From Sphaerosporella brunnea (taxonomy: Eukaryota; Ascomycota; Pezizomycetes; Pezizales; Pyronemataceae), in NCBI GenBank assembly GCA_008704415.1, contig VXIS01000524.1, forward strand, positions 1 through 21,174: a stretch of 21,174 nucleotides of DNA, written 5' to 3'. The notes beneath the pieces were generated by a model. That model was not told the DNA's origin. It saw only the letters and a list, made by a program, of their open reading frames with translations, and did not search any database. Position 1 is the first letter of the stretch. The number at the start of each line of letters is the position of its first letter. Positions 1 through 7,831 of the stretch are shown piece after piece. The position numbers and the translations under genes were made by a program.

Positions 1-506
1 AGTGCAATTAACTTGCACCGCATCAACCTGGAAACTTTACGGTTGAGTCGGGCATGTCTATCATGCCCACGGTGAACTTGCCAGCTGATTCTGGGCTGCC
101 GGCAGTCACCAGGCATCATCCGTTCCGAAATATCTCACTTTGCCATATATCGTAATTTGGCAATTCCACCATTCCGGTGAGAAGATAGTGATAGTGCAAC
201 CAACTTGCACCGCATCCATCTGGGAACTTCGCGGTTGACTCAAACATGTCTATAATGCCCACGGTGAGCTTGCCAGCTAATTCTGGGCTGCCGGCAGTCA
301 CCAGACATCATCCGTTCCCAAATATCTCACTTTGCCACAAATCGTAATTTGGCAATTCCACCACTGCGGTGAGAAGAGGGTGATAGTGCAACCAACTTGG
401 ACCGCATCCACCTGGGAACTTTACGGTTGACTCGGGCATGTCTATCATGCCCACGGTGAGCTTGCCAGGTGATTCTGTACTGCCGGCAGTCACGAGGGTT
501 CATCCG
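1..506 (+). repeat. Satellite A, left block (about 2.6 units)
   Basis: Tandem units recur at 192 bp here: the marker CGTTCC starts at 121 and 313, and the same site falls at 505, where the retrotransposon begins. The block from about 109 to 505 is two 192-bp variant units. They carry a 9-bp longer stretch (around a TCTCACTTTGCCA motif) than the standard 183-bp unit. The same two-unit block recurs almost unchanged at 8702-9097. The block is cut by the retrotransposon and continues after it. Confidence 0.95.
502..506. repeat. Target site duplication, left copy (ATCCG)
   Basis: ATCCG directly precedes the 5' LTR and is repeated directly after the 3' LTR. A 5-bp duplication is usual for Ty3/Gypsy integrases. 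Confidence 0.95.
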
Positions 507-796
507 TGTAAGATTATTACACTTACTATGGTTTCTTTCTTACGTATTTCCTTACTAAGATATAAAACTATAAGGCAGTAACGATGGTATGATAACAACA
601 TTCTACGAGTTTCCATTACTTTCTTTACTATATTTTGTCACCATGTTTCTAGCACTTTCTAGCCCCTTCGATGCTACGTCACTTTGGAATCTTCTAGTTT
701 CCACAAGGCAGACTTGTAGGTCTTCTAGACCATTCTTTCCTTAGTTTCGAATTTACCACCAGATTGTTATCACATGATGTACTCAGCATCGTTGGC

Positions 797-803
797 TATA
801 AAA
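797..803 (+). promoter_or_regulatory. TATA box of the 5' LTR
   Basis: TATAAAA in the context GGCTATAAAAGC. Transcription would be expected to start a few tens of bases downstream, about 825-850, in the pyrimidine-rich stretch that follows. The last ATGs before the coding region (774 and 777) lie upstream of this box, so they are outside the expected mRNA. Confidence 0.75.
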
Positions 804-886
804 GCTGCGAGCTTTTTCCTACACTCATTCTTTTCTCTTCTTTCGATACGGCCTTTCGAGCAGCCCAGATTGTATCGACTATCATC

Positions 887-892
887 AATAAA
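887..892 (+). promoter_or_regulatory. AATAAA polyadenylation-like signal in the LTR
   Basis: AATAAA lies about 85 bases after the TATA box, so the R region would be short. The copy at 8212-8217 is the one that would act in 3'-end formation. Confidence 0.5.
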
Positions 893-1019
893 TACTGAGT
901 TGATCAGTGACCTGAGTGCGAGTATTCTCTTGGTATTTATCAAGTCAGATACACAAACGGTTCTGAGTTTATTCGCATCTGTGAAATAGCGGATCTTATA
1001 AGCTCACGAAAAGGTTACA

Positions 1020-1453
1020 TTTTTTTCACTCCGACCAGTATCTTTTCTCTCTACCCAACCTACAATCTTTGATCCTCAGACCAGACTGATCACCTGGTTC
1101 TCCCCTACTCGAAGCCGTCCTGCTGGCCAGGAAATTTCCGAATTTACAGCATTTCGATATCACGAACCAAGACACAACCACAAGTACGACTCACTTTAAG
1201 CACGACAAGCACAACAATACATTTTCGAGTCTTTAGGACAATCCTAGGAACGACAAGCGTCAACAAGGCTTTAGTTAACCAGCAGAGGTATCAGCAGTCC
1301 CGGGTTAAGCTTTAAGACGAATAGTTAGATCGATCAGGAGACAGCCCTGCACGATTCTATTCAAGAGCTCTCGACGCGAGCTATACAGACAACAATTCCT
1401 CGATAGCATTCCCGAGTGCATAGGCCTCAGGGAAGTGCACAACACCCATCACC
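1020..1453 (+). other. Untranslated leader of the chromovirus, AUG-free
   Basis: Starts with a T-run followed by CACTCCGACCAG directly after the LTR. I find no match to the usual initiator-methionine tRNA primer site and no TGG within the first bases. I also see no convincing complementarity to the predicted mRNA 5' end that would indicate Tf1-type self-priming, so the primer of reverse transcription is unassigned. The leader holds no ATG in any frame. It may also contain packaging signals, none recognisable. Confidence 0.6.
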
Positions 1454-1457
1454 ACGG
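1448..1457 (+). promoter_or_regulatory. Candidate non-AUG start (ACG at 1454) in optimal context
   Basis: The bases read ATCACC-ACG-G: A at -3, CC at -2/-1 and G at +4, the best context for eukaryotic initiation, but with ACG where ATG would stand. ACG is a known weak initiation codon when the context is strong. It is in frame with the whole Gag-Pol frame and lies 11 codons after the upstream stop TAG (1421-1423). Alternative: an ancestral ATG was lost by one T-to-C change. Confidence 0.5.
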
Positions 1458-2512
1458 AGCAACCAACAGCAACAAGAAGGAGCCAACGCCTCAATCCGGA
1501 AATACCCACAGAAGAGGTCATTCAAGCGCTCCACGACGAAGCAGAGGAACAGAGACAACAACCAAAGAAGAGAGGCAGACCACGAAAGAAGCAACCAGAG
1601 GAAACTGAAGCCTTTCAATCAGTCCATTCAGAATCAGAAGCCGACTCAGACATCTCTGAGACCAGTACAAATCGGCCACCCATTGCACAAGTTTTCAAAT
1701 CAGAACACGAAGCACGCAAGCGTCTACAGGACCTTCAGAGCCACATAGAACTTATCCTTGACTGGATTGCAAGAAGCTCTGGATCAGACCTACTCTACAA
1801 CTACGAACTTCTCATTGAGACCAACTCCGAATTCAACAAGCTTGAGAAGGAACTTTACAACTTCCGGTTGGAACAATTTACCCCACGGTTTGAAAAGCTT
1901 GAGCAAGAAATACAACAAGCAACAACCGAAGAAGCCAAAGAGCGAGCTAAAGGACTACGTGAGGCCTGGCAACGCCTATACGAAGAAGGAAGATTCAAAT
2001 CAGACTCGGCTCTCACGACATCAACAAACAAAGCCATTCAAGACTACCTTGACTTAACAAGGCAAACAACTCCTCCACCGCACGAGGTCAGAGACACTAG
2101 CCACGAAGAAACTGCAAGACCACCAGGAGGATTCGAAGAAGACGAATCCAGCTCAGAAGAAGAAAATCCAAACCCACAGTCCCCAAGGAAACAACTTTTC
2201 AGGCCCAGAATTGAAGTCCAAGCAACCACCGCCATGGCAGAAAAGTTTAAAGTCCCAAAGCCACGAACCTATTCAGGGGACAACCATGATAGAGATGCAG
2301 CCACCATCGACGCATGGCTACAGGAAGTCAAGGACTACCTGACGCTTTCAGGGCTTCAAGACAACGACAAGAAACTCCTAGTACTTCAGTACTTCCTCAG
2401 CGGAACAGCAAAGGAGTTCTACCATACCAAACGCATGGAAGGCACCATGAACTTCGATGAGTTCCTCACTCAGCTCAAGAACCATATCATTCCATCCACA
2501 GAAGTCAATTGA
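1454..2512 (+). CDS. gag: Gag polyprotein, N-terminal part (non-AUG start, ends at in-frame TGA)
   Basis: The frame is open from 1424 to the TGA at 2510-2512 and, past that stop, is the same frame as Pol. From the candidate ACG start it gives 352 residues. Order: a Thr/Arg-rich start; an AT-hook core KKRGRPRKK at 1565-1591; an acidic Ser-rich stretch at about 1622-1680; a long Glu/Lys/Leu-rich helical stretch, probably coiled coil, at about 1690-2000; an acidic Pro/Ser linker; then, from Met at 2234, a capsid-type domain (KVPKPRTYSGD...IDAWLQEVKDYL...YFLSGTAKEFY) typical of Ty3/Gypsy Gag. The first in-frame ATG is 2234, in the context GCCACCGCC-ATGG, so a shorter form could also be made. The TGA falls inside the capsid, not at a gag/pol border. 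A mutation is the simplest reading; readthrough cannot be excluded. Gag forms the cytoplasmic particle and packages the RNA. Confidence 0.8.
   Translation, partial: TEQPTATRRSQRLNPEIPTEEVIQALHDEAEEQRQQPKKRGRPRKKQPEETEAFQSVHSESEADSDISETSTNRPPIAQVFKSEHEARKRLQDLQSHIELILDWIARSSGSDLLYNYELLIETNSEFNKLEKELYNFRLEQFTPRFEKLEQEIQQATTEEAKERAKGLREAWQRLYEEGRFKSDSALTTSTNKAIQDYLDLTRQTTPPPHEVRDTSHEETARPPGGFEEDESSSEEENPNPQSPRKQLFRPRIEVQATTAMAEKFKVPKPRTYSGDNHDRDAATIDAWLQEVKDYLTLSGLQDNDKKLLVLQYFLSGTAKEFYHTKRMEGTMNFDEFLTQLKNHIIPSTEVN
2225..2237 (+). promoter_or_regulatory. First AUG of the transcript in optimal context
   Basis: GCCACCGCC-ATGG, an almost ideal eukaryotic initiation site. It is the first ATG in any frame downstream of the LTR TATA box. 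It would start a Gag form beginning at the capsid domain and lacking the AT-hook and coiled-coil region. Confidence 0.6.
2510..2512 (+). other. In-frame TGA within Gag
   Basis: Codons before and after the TGA (STEVN / YWDDWYKISQTRNGRV) read as one continuous capsid domain, and the frame stays open for 1,763 more codons. The context is CAAT-TGA-TATTGG. CGA to TGA by cytosine deamination is one plausible origin. The stop separates the Gag N-terminus from capsid C-terminus, zinc knuckle and Pol. Confidence 0.85.
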
Positions 2513-5500
2513 TATTGGGATGATTGGTATAAGATCTCTCAAACTCGAAATGGCAGAGTTGACCGCATCAACGCCACTGCCATTCGACTTGAGAAAGTAG
2601 CAGCTCGAATCGGAAAAGCCATCAACACCCAGGTCAAAATCCAGCGATTCTTGGATGCTATGCACCCAGATCTTCGCTATGCAGTTGAGCCTGAGGTTGT
2701 GGATCGATCGACAGCGAAATGGGAAGACGTCAAGAGACTAGCGGAACGAAAGGATGCCGCTCTTTTCCAAGCTGGAAAGTATGGACGACCGCAACAATTG
2801 AATCGAAATGGACAACACCATTCTAGCAATGCTATGAATCCTCATTTCAGCAAGAACAACAACAACTCAGGACGAGGAAACCAAGGAAGGAACAACAAGC
2901 AATTCAAGAAGCTTTCAGACCATGAGAAAGCGCAACTCAAACAGGAGAAGAAGTGCTTCTACTGCAAGAAGGCAGGACACTTCATCAACGAATGCAGAGC
3001 CAAGCAACGAAATCAGCAACAAGGCAAATGGATTCAATCAGCAAGAACCACTGTCAACATAATGGAAGACAACTTACCACCAACTGTGGAAGAATTCATC
3101 GAAACTGCACGAGCAGAACATAGCAAGAAGGACAACATCAACAACATGGTCACCAACATGAATGTCAACGGAAGGCAGGCGAGAGTTCTTCTAGACACAG
3201 GGACCACAGGGACGAATCTTATGTCCAGCAGTTGGGCCCAGACACACAACATCTTTACCAGAGAACTGCCGCAACCTATCACCATTCACATGGCCGCAAA
3301 AGGATCCAAGACAAACGCCAATCGATTTGCTTACGCCAACGTCGAAATTAAACCAGGATTCACTGAGAAAACGAAGTTTCTCATAGTAGCAGTCAGCTCA
3401 TACGACATCATCCTAGGAATGCCTTTCCTTCAGGATAACCATGTGAACCTGAATACGGCAGATTCTACAGCACATTTCCCGAAACATGACACCACCATCC
3501 AGTGTGCAACAAAACAGCCTAGAACATTCTCTCTCACATCATCAGCAACTACCGAAGACATCCCACCTTTCGATAAGATGTTTCCAACAGTATTCCAAGA
3601 GAAAGACCCAGAAGGATTACCGCCACTACGTGATAGATGTAATCATGTGGTCAGACTTGATCCAGACAAACTCGAACAATTCAAGTTCCATGCAATGCGT
3701 ATTCCTGATGCCTACCGAAAGAACCTCATTGCTCACCTGGACAATTGGAAACGACAGGGAATTGCAGTGCCTGGACCCGGCAGATTCCCATGTTCAATTT
3801 TCGGAACACCAAAGATACCACCCTCCAAAGGATGGAGATGGGTGAATGACCTTCGACATAGGAATAGCATCACAGAACGAGACTACACGCCACTGCCTCA
3901 TGCAGATAACATCCGAGAGGATGCTGCTAGAGTGAACTTCCAGTCAGTTCTAGACCTTTCCAACGCCTATCACCAGGTGCGAGTGGAGCCATCATCGGAA
4001 GAATTAAATGTCATCAATGCAGATGACCTCGGCTCTTTTCAAGTTAAGGTCATGCTGCAGGGAGACTGCAATGCTCCTGCAACCATGATGCGCTGCATGA
4101 ACACTATCTTAGGCGAATTCATCGGAAAATTGGTATGGGTGTACCTAGATGACATCCTTATCTTTTCCGAAACTCGAGAAGAACACATGCGACACCTTGA
4201 GCAAGTTTTTCGGCAGCTTGCAAAAGCGAAGTTCTATCTCAGGATGGACAAATGTCAGTTCATGACATCCCAGCTACGCCTCCTAGGACACATTATCTCT
4301 GGTCATGAGATCCACCCACACCCAGAGAGAATTCGGAAAATACAGGATTGGCGCACACCCACAAACAAAAAGCAGCTGCAAAGCTTTTTAGGTGTAATCA
4401 ATTATGTGGCACCACACCTTTTTCACAGCTCCACTATCCTAGCACCACTCACGGAATTAACCGGAAATGCTGAGTGGCGATGGGATGCCCTGCATGACCA
4501 TGCATTTCGGCAGATCAAGGATCTTTGCCGAAAACATGTACCCCTCACACCACTTCGATATGACAGAATCAAGTCAGGCGAAGATAAGGTGTATCTGGTG
4601 ACAGATGCATCTCGGGTGGGGACGGGTGCATTCATTTGTCATGGCAAGAATATAGAAGATTCGAAGTCTAGAATCGCAGCGATACACAGCAGACGCTTTA
4701 CCGCCACCCCGGAAAATTACAACACCACCAACCAGGAGCTTCTAGCTATAGTTGATGCACTAGGTGCATTCGAAACAAAGCTATTGGGAATACCATTTAC
4801 GGTAATTACTGACCACAAGGCACTGGATTACCTTGTGACGAAACCCATGACCACTGGCAGACTGGCCAGATGGTTGGAATACATCCAGATGTTCGATTTC
4901 CAAATCCAGCACACACCAGGAGAAAGCAATCAATTAGCAGACACACTTTCACGTCTGTATGAGGATGAGGACAAGGAGATAACGCCACCAGATGAGTTCC
5001 TCCATGAGAACTTAAAACGAGAGGATTTCGGCTCCATCGACAGTCTCCTCAACCCCACAACCTCCATTCCTCAACAGACCACCTCCACCGAAACAGACAC
5101 GCTTTCCTCACACTTTCCACACGCTCTTCAAGTCTCAAATGAGATGTCCACCTCAAACAACAAACCTTCCGCCAGCCTCCGCCCCAAGGGAGCCTCGCGC
5201 TATGAGAGGTGCGACCCAAACCTCCACTGGACAGCCTGCCGCTCCAGAGACGGCTGCCCATATCACTATTCCTCAGGATTCATGGAAACCTTCAGCACCT
5301 GGAAGTCAAACTCTCAGTATCACGCTCAATTTGAATCCGATAGCGACGACGAGTTCTACGACTCCCCAGACGAAGACACAGACATGGACGATTCATTTGG
5401 ACCCAATTCAGAATGTCCAGACCCAGATGAAGACCCCATCGGCAACTATGGGTGGCTTGTCCACCATGGTTACATCACCTACGCGAATAGTTCAAGGGCA

Positions 5501-7804
5501 CCTGCCCTCCAATGGACTCCAGAATCAGGCGCACCACGCCCGAAATTGCCACAGGAGAGACAACACCCAGACGGCCCTTGGTGGAAACAGGATATACCCA
5601 GACAGGTACAGACCTTCACCACCACGCCTGCCCCCAGGACGCTCCCAGACCAGCAACAGAACAGCCAGCAAAACCCCCAGCGAATCCAGGACGAAGTCAC
5701 GCCATTCCAAACCTACGCCATCGCACCCAGGAGAAACCCCCTCTTGGTCGACAAAGACCCCATCGAAGGAGGAAATCGACAGGTTTATGGCCAGGCTGAG
5801 GCCAACCCAGGTGGAGTATGTGCGCTCCTCCAAGCTGCCACCTACCAAGATAGTCAGATTTCCAACCCATCCAGTCACCGCCATCTGGTACCCAGACTCC
5901 AGAGAGAGCGGCCCATTGAGCCCATTTCCCCACCCATGGAACCCATACCCTCTGATCCCCAGGCCTTTCTAACTCGAGCTCAGGCTCGTAAGGAACAGGA
6001 GAAAAAGGATAAGGAATCGGCAGAGCATGACCAAGGTTCCAACAAGGATTTTCAAGGGGAAGGGACTCAGCAAAAAATTCAGCCATCGATTTCGGACGAA
6101 ACTCCTCTTCTGGACAAAGAGGATGCAGAAATGTTCGAACCACCTCAACACCCACCAGGAAATCGTTCCCAGGAAGTCATTCATTACGACACTCGCAACA
6201 GAGTACCCGCATTTTTCCTTGACAACCACATAGGGAAGGCCATGCTCCCTACATTCAAGCAGGCATATGAAGACGATTCCATGGTCAAGAATGGCATTCG
6301 CAAGCCATTTCACTGGCATGACACAGGATATGTTGTGCTAGATGACCCCTCCATCACCTCCAACCTTCGAATTTACGTCCCCAATGCAGTCCTTTCCAGA
6401 GACAATCCCTCCTCCTCAGTCCGGCATGTCATCATGCAGAGTTGTCACAAGAGTGTGGGACATCAAGACACCGAGAAGACCTACATCCTATGCAGGCAGA
6501 GTTTTTACTGGCCTAGGATGAAGCAGGACATCGACGAGTTCTGCAGAGAATGCCTTGAGTGTCAGCGCAACAAAGATGCCACCACCAAGCCAATTGGCGA
6601 AGCTCGCCTCTTGGAAATTCCCCTCCGCCCATCGGAGTCAATTGCTATTGATTTCCTTGGTCCATTCAACTCTTCGGACGGTTTCAAGCACATCATGGTC
6701 ATCATTGACCGCTTCTCTTCTGGTCTTGTTTTGGTTCCCCTAAAGGACGGATTTTCGGCAAAGGACGTTACGGATGCTTTCATTAAACACTACTACGCTC
6801 GCTATGGACTCCCTGAGTCAATCGTTTCGGACAGAGATCCTCGGTTCACCTCCCAGTTCTGGCAAGGACTCCACAAGCAGATTGGTACCGACCTCCTCAT
6901 GGCCACCGCTTTCCATCAAAACACCAATGGACAAGTGGAGCGGGCCAACCGTACCATCGCTCAAATGCTTCGGATTTTCACCAACAACAAACAGGCAGAC
7001 TGGTCTCGTCACCTCTGGCGTGTTGAGCACGCCTTCAAACACTCTCCTTCTACCACCATCAAGCGTACCCCTCACGAAGTTCAATTTGGTCATATCCCTC
7101 GCATTTTACCAGTTGAATTCGATTCGAATGTCCCTGCAGTCAATGAGTACCTCGAGCAGCAAAAGATCAACAATGCTGTGGCTCGAGATGCATTGCTGGC
7201 AGCACGTCACCGCCAGGCAAGCATTGCTGCCAAGCGTAGGAATCCTAAGGTTCAACTTCAGGTTGGACAATGGGTGTTTTACAAGAGACGTTCTCGAGGG
7301 AAGGGCAAGGTTAGGAAGCTTATGGAAGTTTGGGAAGGGCCCTACAGGATCACCAAAGTCGATGAGGATACAGGCAACTGCACACTTGAACTCCCCAAGA
7401 ACAAGCGTGTTTATCCCATCTTCGCCCAGGACAAACTCATGCTCTTCCAGCGAATTTCAAACAAGACAATTCCGCCTCCTCCCTCCAGCTACGATGACGA
7501 AGAAGAAGACGACCACACTCTCTACAACATCAAGGAGATTCTCGACCACAAGAAGATTAACGGTATCGATTACTGGTATATCTCTTGGGAGAATTATGGA
7601 CCTGAAAACAACTCTTGGGAACCTGATGAGAATGTACGCAACACTGGCGCTGATTCCATCCAGGAATTCCTTTCGAAGAGGACCCAGGACTACACCTCCA
7701 CCGCAGTCACTCTTCCTCCCGATTTTTTCTTTCCTTCTGATGATTCTTTCTGTTCCTCTCCTATGTCATCCATCGCTTCTTCCGCTTTTGATTTACGTGA
7801 GTAA
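2513..7804 (+). CDS. pol: Gag C-terminus and Pol polyprotein (PR-RT-RNase H-IN-chromodomain)
   Basis: One open frame of 1,763 codons; no start of its own is evident, and it continues the Gag frame. Zinc knuckle C-x2-C-x4-H-x4-C at 2954-2995. Aspartic protease with DTG at 3194-3202. Reverse transcriptase about 3580-4420: WRWVNDLR, LDLSNAYHQV and the catalytic YLDD at 4142-4153. RNase H about 4586-4960 with TDAS (Asp at 4604), QELLA and TDHKAL. A linker of about 400 residues follows (about 4970-6190). Integrase zinc finger H-x4-H-x29-C-x2-C at 6446-6562; catalytic Asp at 6650, Asp at 6830 and Glu at 6938, spaced as D-D35-E. GPY/F motif (WEGPYRI) near 7331. Chromodomain at 7523-7682 with YWYISWENY and NSWEP. 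Stop TAA at 7802. All catalytic residues are present, so the enzymes look functional if translated. Together they copy the RNA to cDNA and integrate it; the chromodomain probably reads methylated histone H3. Confidence 0.93.
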   Translation, partial: YWDDWYKISQTRNGRVDRINATAIRLEKVAARIGKAINTQVKIQRFLDAMHPDLRYAVEPEVVDRSTAKWEDVKRLAERKDAALFQAGKYGRPQQLNRNGQHHSSNAMNPHFSKNNNNSGRGNQGRNNKQFKKLSDHEKAQLKQEKKCFYCKKAGHFINECRAKQRNQQQGKWIQSARTTVNIMEDNLPPTVEEFIETARAEHSKKDNINNMVTNMNVNGRQARVLLDTGTTGTNLMSSSWAQTHNIFTRELPQPITIHMAAKGSKTNANRFAYANVEIKPGFTEKTKFLIVAVSSYDIILGMPFLQDNHVNLNTADSTAHFPKHDTTIQCATKQPRTFSLTSSATTEDIPPFDKMFPTVFQEKDPEGLPPLRDRCNHVVRLDPDKLEQFKFHAMRIPDAYRKNLIAHLDNWKRQGIAVPGPGRFPCSIFGTPKIPPSKGWRWVNDLRHRNSITERDYTPLPHADNIREDAARVNFQSVLDLSNAYHQVRVEPSSEELNVINADDLGSFQVKVMLQGDCNAPATMMRCMNTILGEFIGKLVWVYLDDILIFSETREEHMRHLEQVFRQLAKAKFYLRMDKCQFMTSQLRLLGHIISGHEIHPHPERIRKIQDWRTPTNKKQLQSFLGVINYVAPHLFHSSTILAPLTELTGNAEWRWDALHDHAFRQIKDLCRKHVPLTPLRYDRIKSGEDKVYLVTDASRVGTGAFICHGKNIEDSKSRIAAIHSRRFTATPENYNTTNQELLAIVDALGAFETKLLGIPFTVITDHKALDYLVTKPMTTGRLARWLEYIQMFDFQIQHTPGESNQLADTLSRLYEDEDKEITPPDEFLHENLKREDFGSIDSLLNPTTSIPQQTTSTETDTLSSHFPHALQVSNEMSTSNNKPSASLRPKGASRYERCDPNLHWTACRSRDGCPYHYSSGFMETFSTWKSNSQYHAQFESDSDDEFYDSPDEDTDMDDSFGPNSECPDPDEDPIGNYGWLVHHGYITYANSSRAPALQWTPESGAPRPKLPQERQHPDGPWWKQDIPRQVQTFTTTPAPRTLPDQQQNSQQNPQRIQDEVTPFQTYAIAPRRNPLLVDKDPIEGGNRQVYGQAEANPGGVCALLQAATYQDSQISNPSSHRHLVPRLQRERPIEPISPPMEPIPSDPQAFLTRAQARKEQEKKDKESAEHDQGSNKDFQGEGTQQKIQPSISDETPLLDKEDAEMFEPPQHPPGNRSQEVIHYDTRNRVPAFFLDNHIGKAMLPTFKQAYEDDSMVKNGIRKPFHWHDTGYVVLDDPSITSNLRIYVPNAVLSRDNPSSSVRHVIMQSCHKSVGHQDTEKTYILCRQSFYWPRMKQDIDEFCRECLECQRNKDATTKPIGEARLLEIPLRPSESIAIDFLGPFNSSDGFKHIMVIIDRFSSGLVLVPLKDGFSAKDVTDAFIKHYYARYGLPESIVSDRDPRFTSQFWQGLHKQIGTDLLMATAFHQNTNGQVERANRTIAQMLRIFTNNKQADWSRHLWRVEHAFKHSPSTTIKRTPHEVQFGHIPRILPVEFDSNVPAVNEYLEQQKINNAVARDALLAARHRQASIAAKRRNPKVQLQVGQWVFYKRRSRGKGKVRKLMEVWEGPYRITKVDEDTGNCTLELPKNKRVYPIFAQDKLMLFQRISNKTIPPPPSSYDDEEEDDHTLYNIKEILDHKKINGIDYWYISWENYGPENNSWEPDENVRNTGADSIQEFLSKRTQDYTSTAVTLPPDFFFPSDDSFCSSPMSSIASSAFDLRE
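5210..5266 (+). other. Cys/His cluster in the RNase H-integrase linker
   Basis: Within Pol the residues read C-x4-H-x3-C-x5-C-x2-H, around a W-T-A-C core. This is a plausible small zinc-binding module, followed by a very acidic stretch (about 5330-5430) and a Pro/Gln-rich stretch. Such an insertion between RNase H and integrase is not part of the standard Ty3/Gypsy plan. I recall W-T-x-C...C-x2-H motifs in other fungal retroelements, but cannot confirm this here. Confidence 0.45.
7523..7682 (+). other. Chromodomain at the integrase C-terminus
   Basis: YNIKEILDHKK...IDYWYISWENYGPENNSWEPDENV...IQEFL. It has the leading tyrosine, the Y-W-Y-x-W segment and the W-E-P motif of canonical chromodomains, including aromatic residues expected to form the methyl-lysine cage. 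It ends about 40 codons before the stop. Chromodomains of this kind are known to direct chromovirus integration toward heterochromatin. Confidence 0.92.
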
Positions 7805-7820
7805 CTGTTTCAACTGTTTT

Positions 7821-7831
7821 TTAAGGGGAAG
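7821..7831 (+). other. Polypurine tract
   Basis: TTAAGGGGAAG directly abuts the TG of the 3' LTR and is the expected primer site for plus-strand DNA synthesis. Confidence 0.9.

Larger units (their letters stand above)
507..1019 (+). repeat. 5' LTR of the chromovirus
   Basis: 513 bp, beginning TGTAAGATTATTACA and ending GGTTACA. It differs from the 3' LTR only at position 585 (T here, C at 7910). It contains a TATA box at 797-803 and an AATAAA at 887-892. The short open frame at 774-989 is present identically in both LTRs and spans the TATA box, so it is not a gene. Confidence 0.97.

Noticed and set aside
774..989. 71-codon open frame in the LTR (again at 8099-8314)
   Set aside because: It begins upstream of the TATA box, spans the promoter and polyadenylation signal, and is present only because the LTR is duplicated.
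1092..1113. TGGTTCTCCCCTACTC as a tRNA primer site
   Set aside because: It lies about 70 bases after the LTR, and the implied tRNA end has the wrong acceptor and T-arm lengths.
1416..2057. Open frames in the frame other than Gag over the 5' region
   Set aside because: They are interrupted by stops, while the Gag frame is open from 1424 to 2509 and runs into the capsid domain. They start with GTG or similar codons and match no family.
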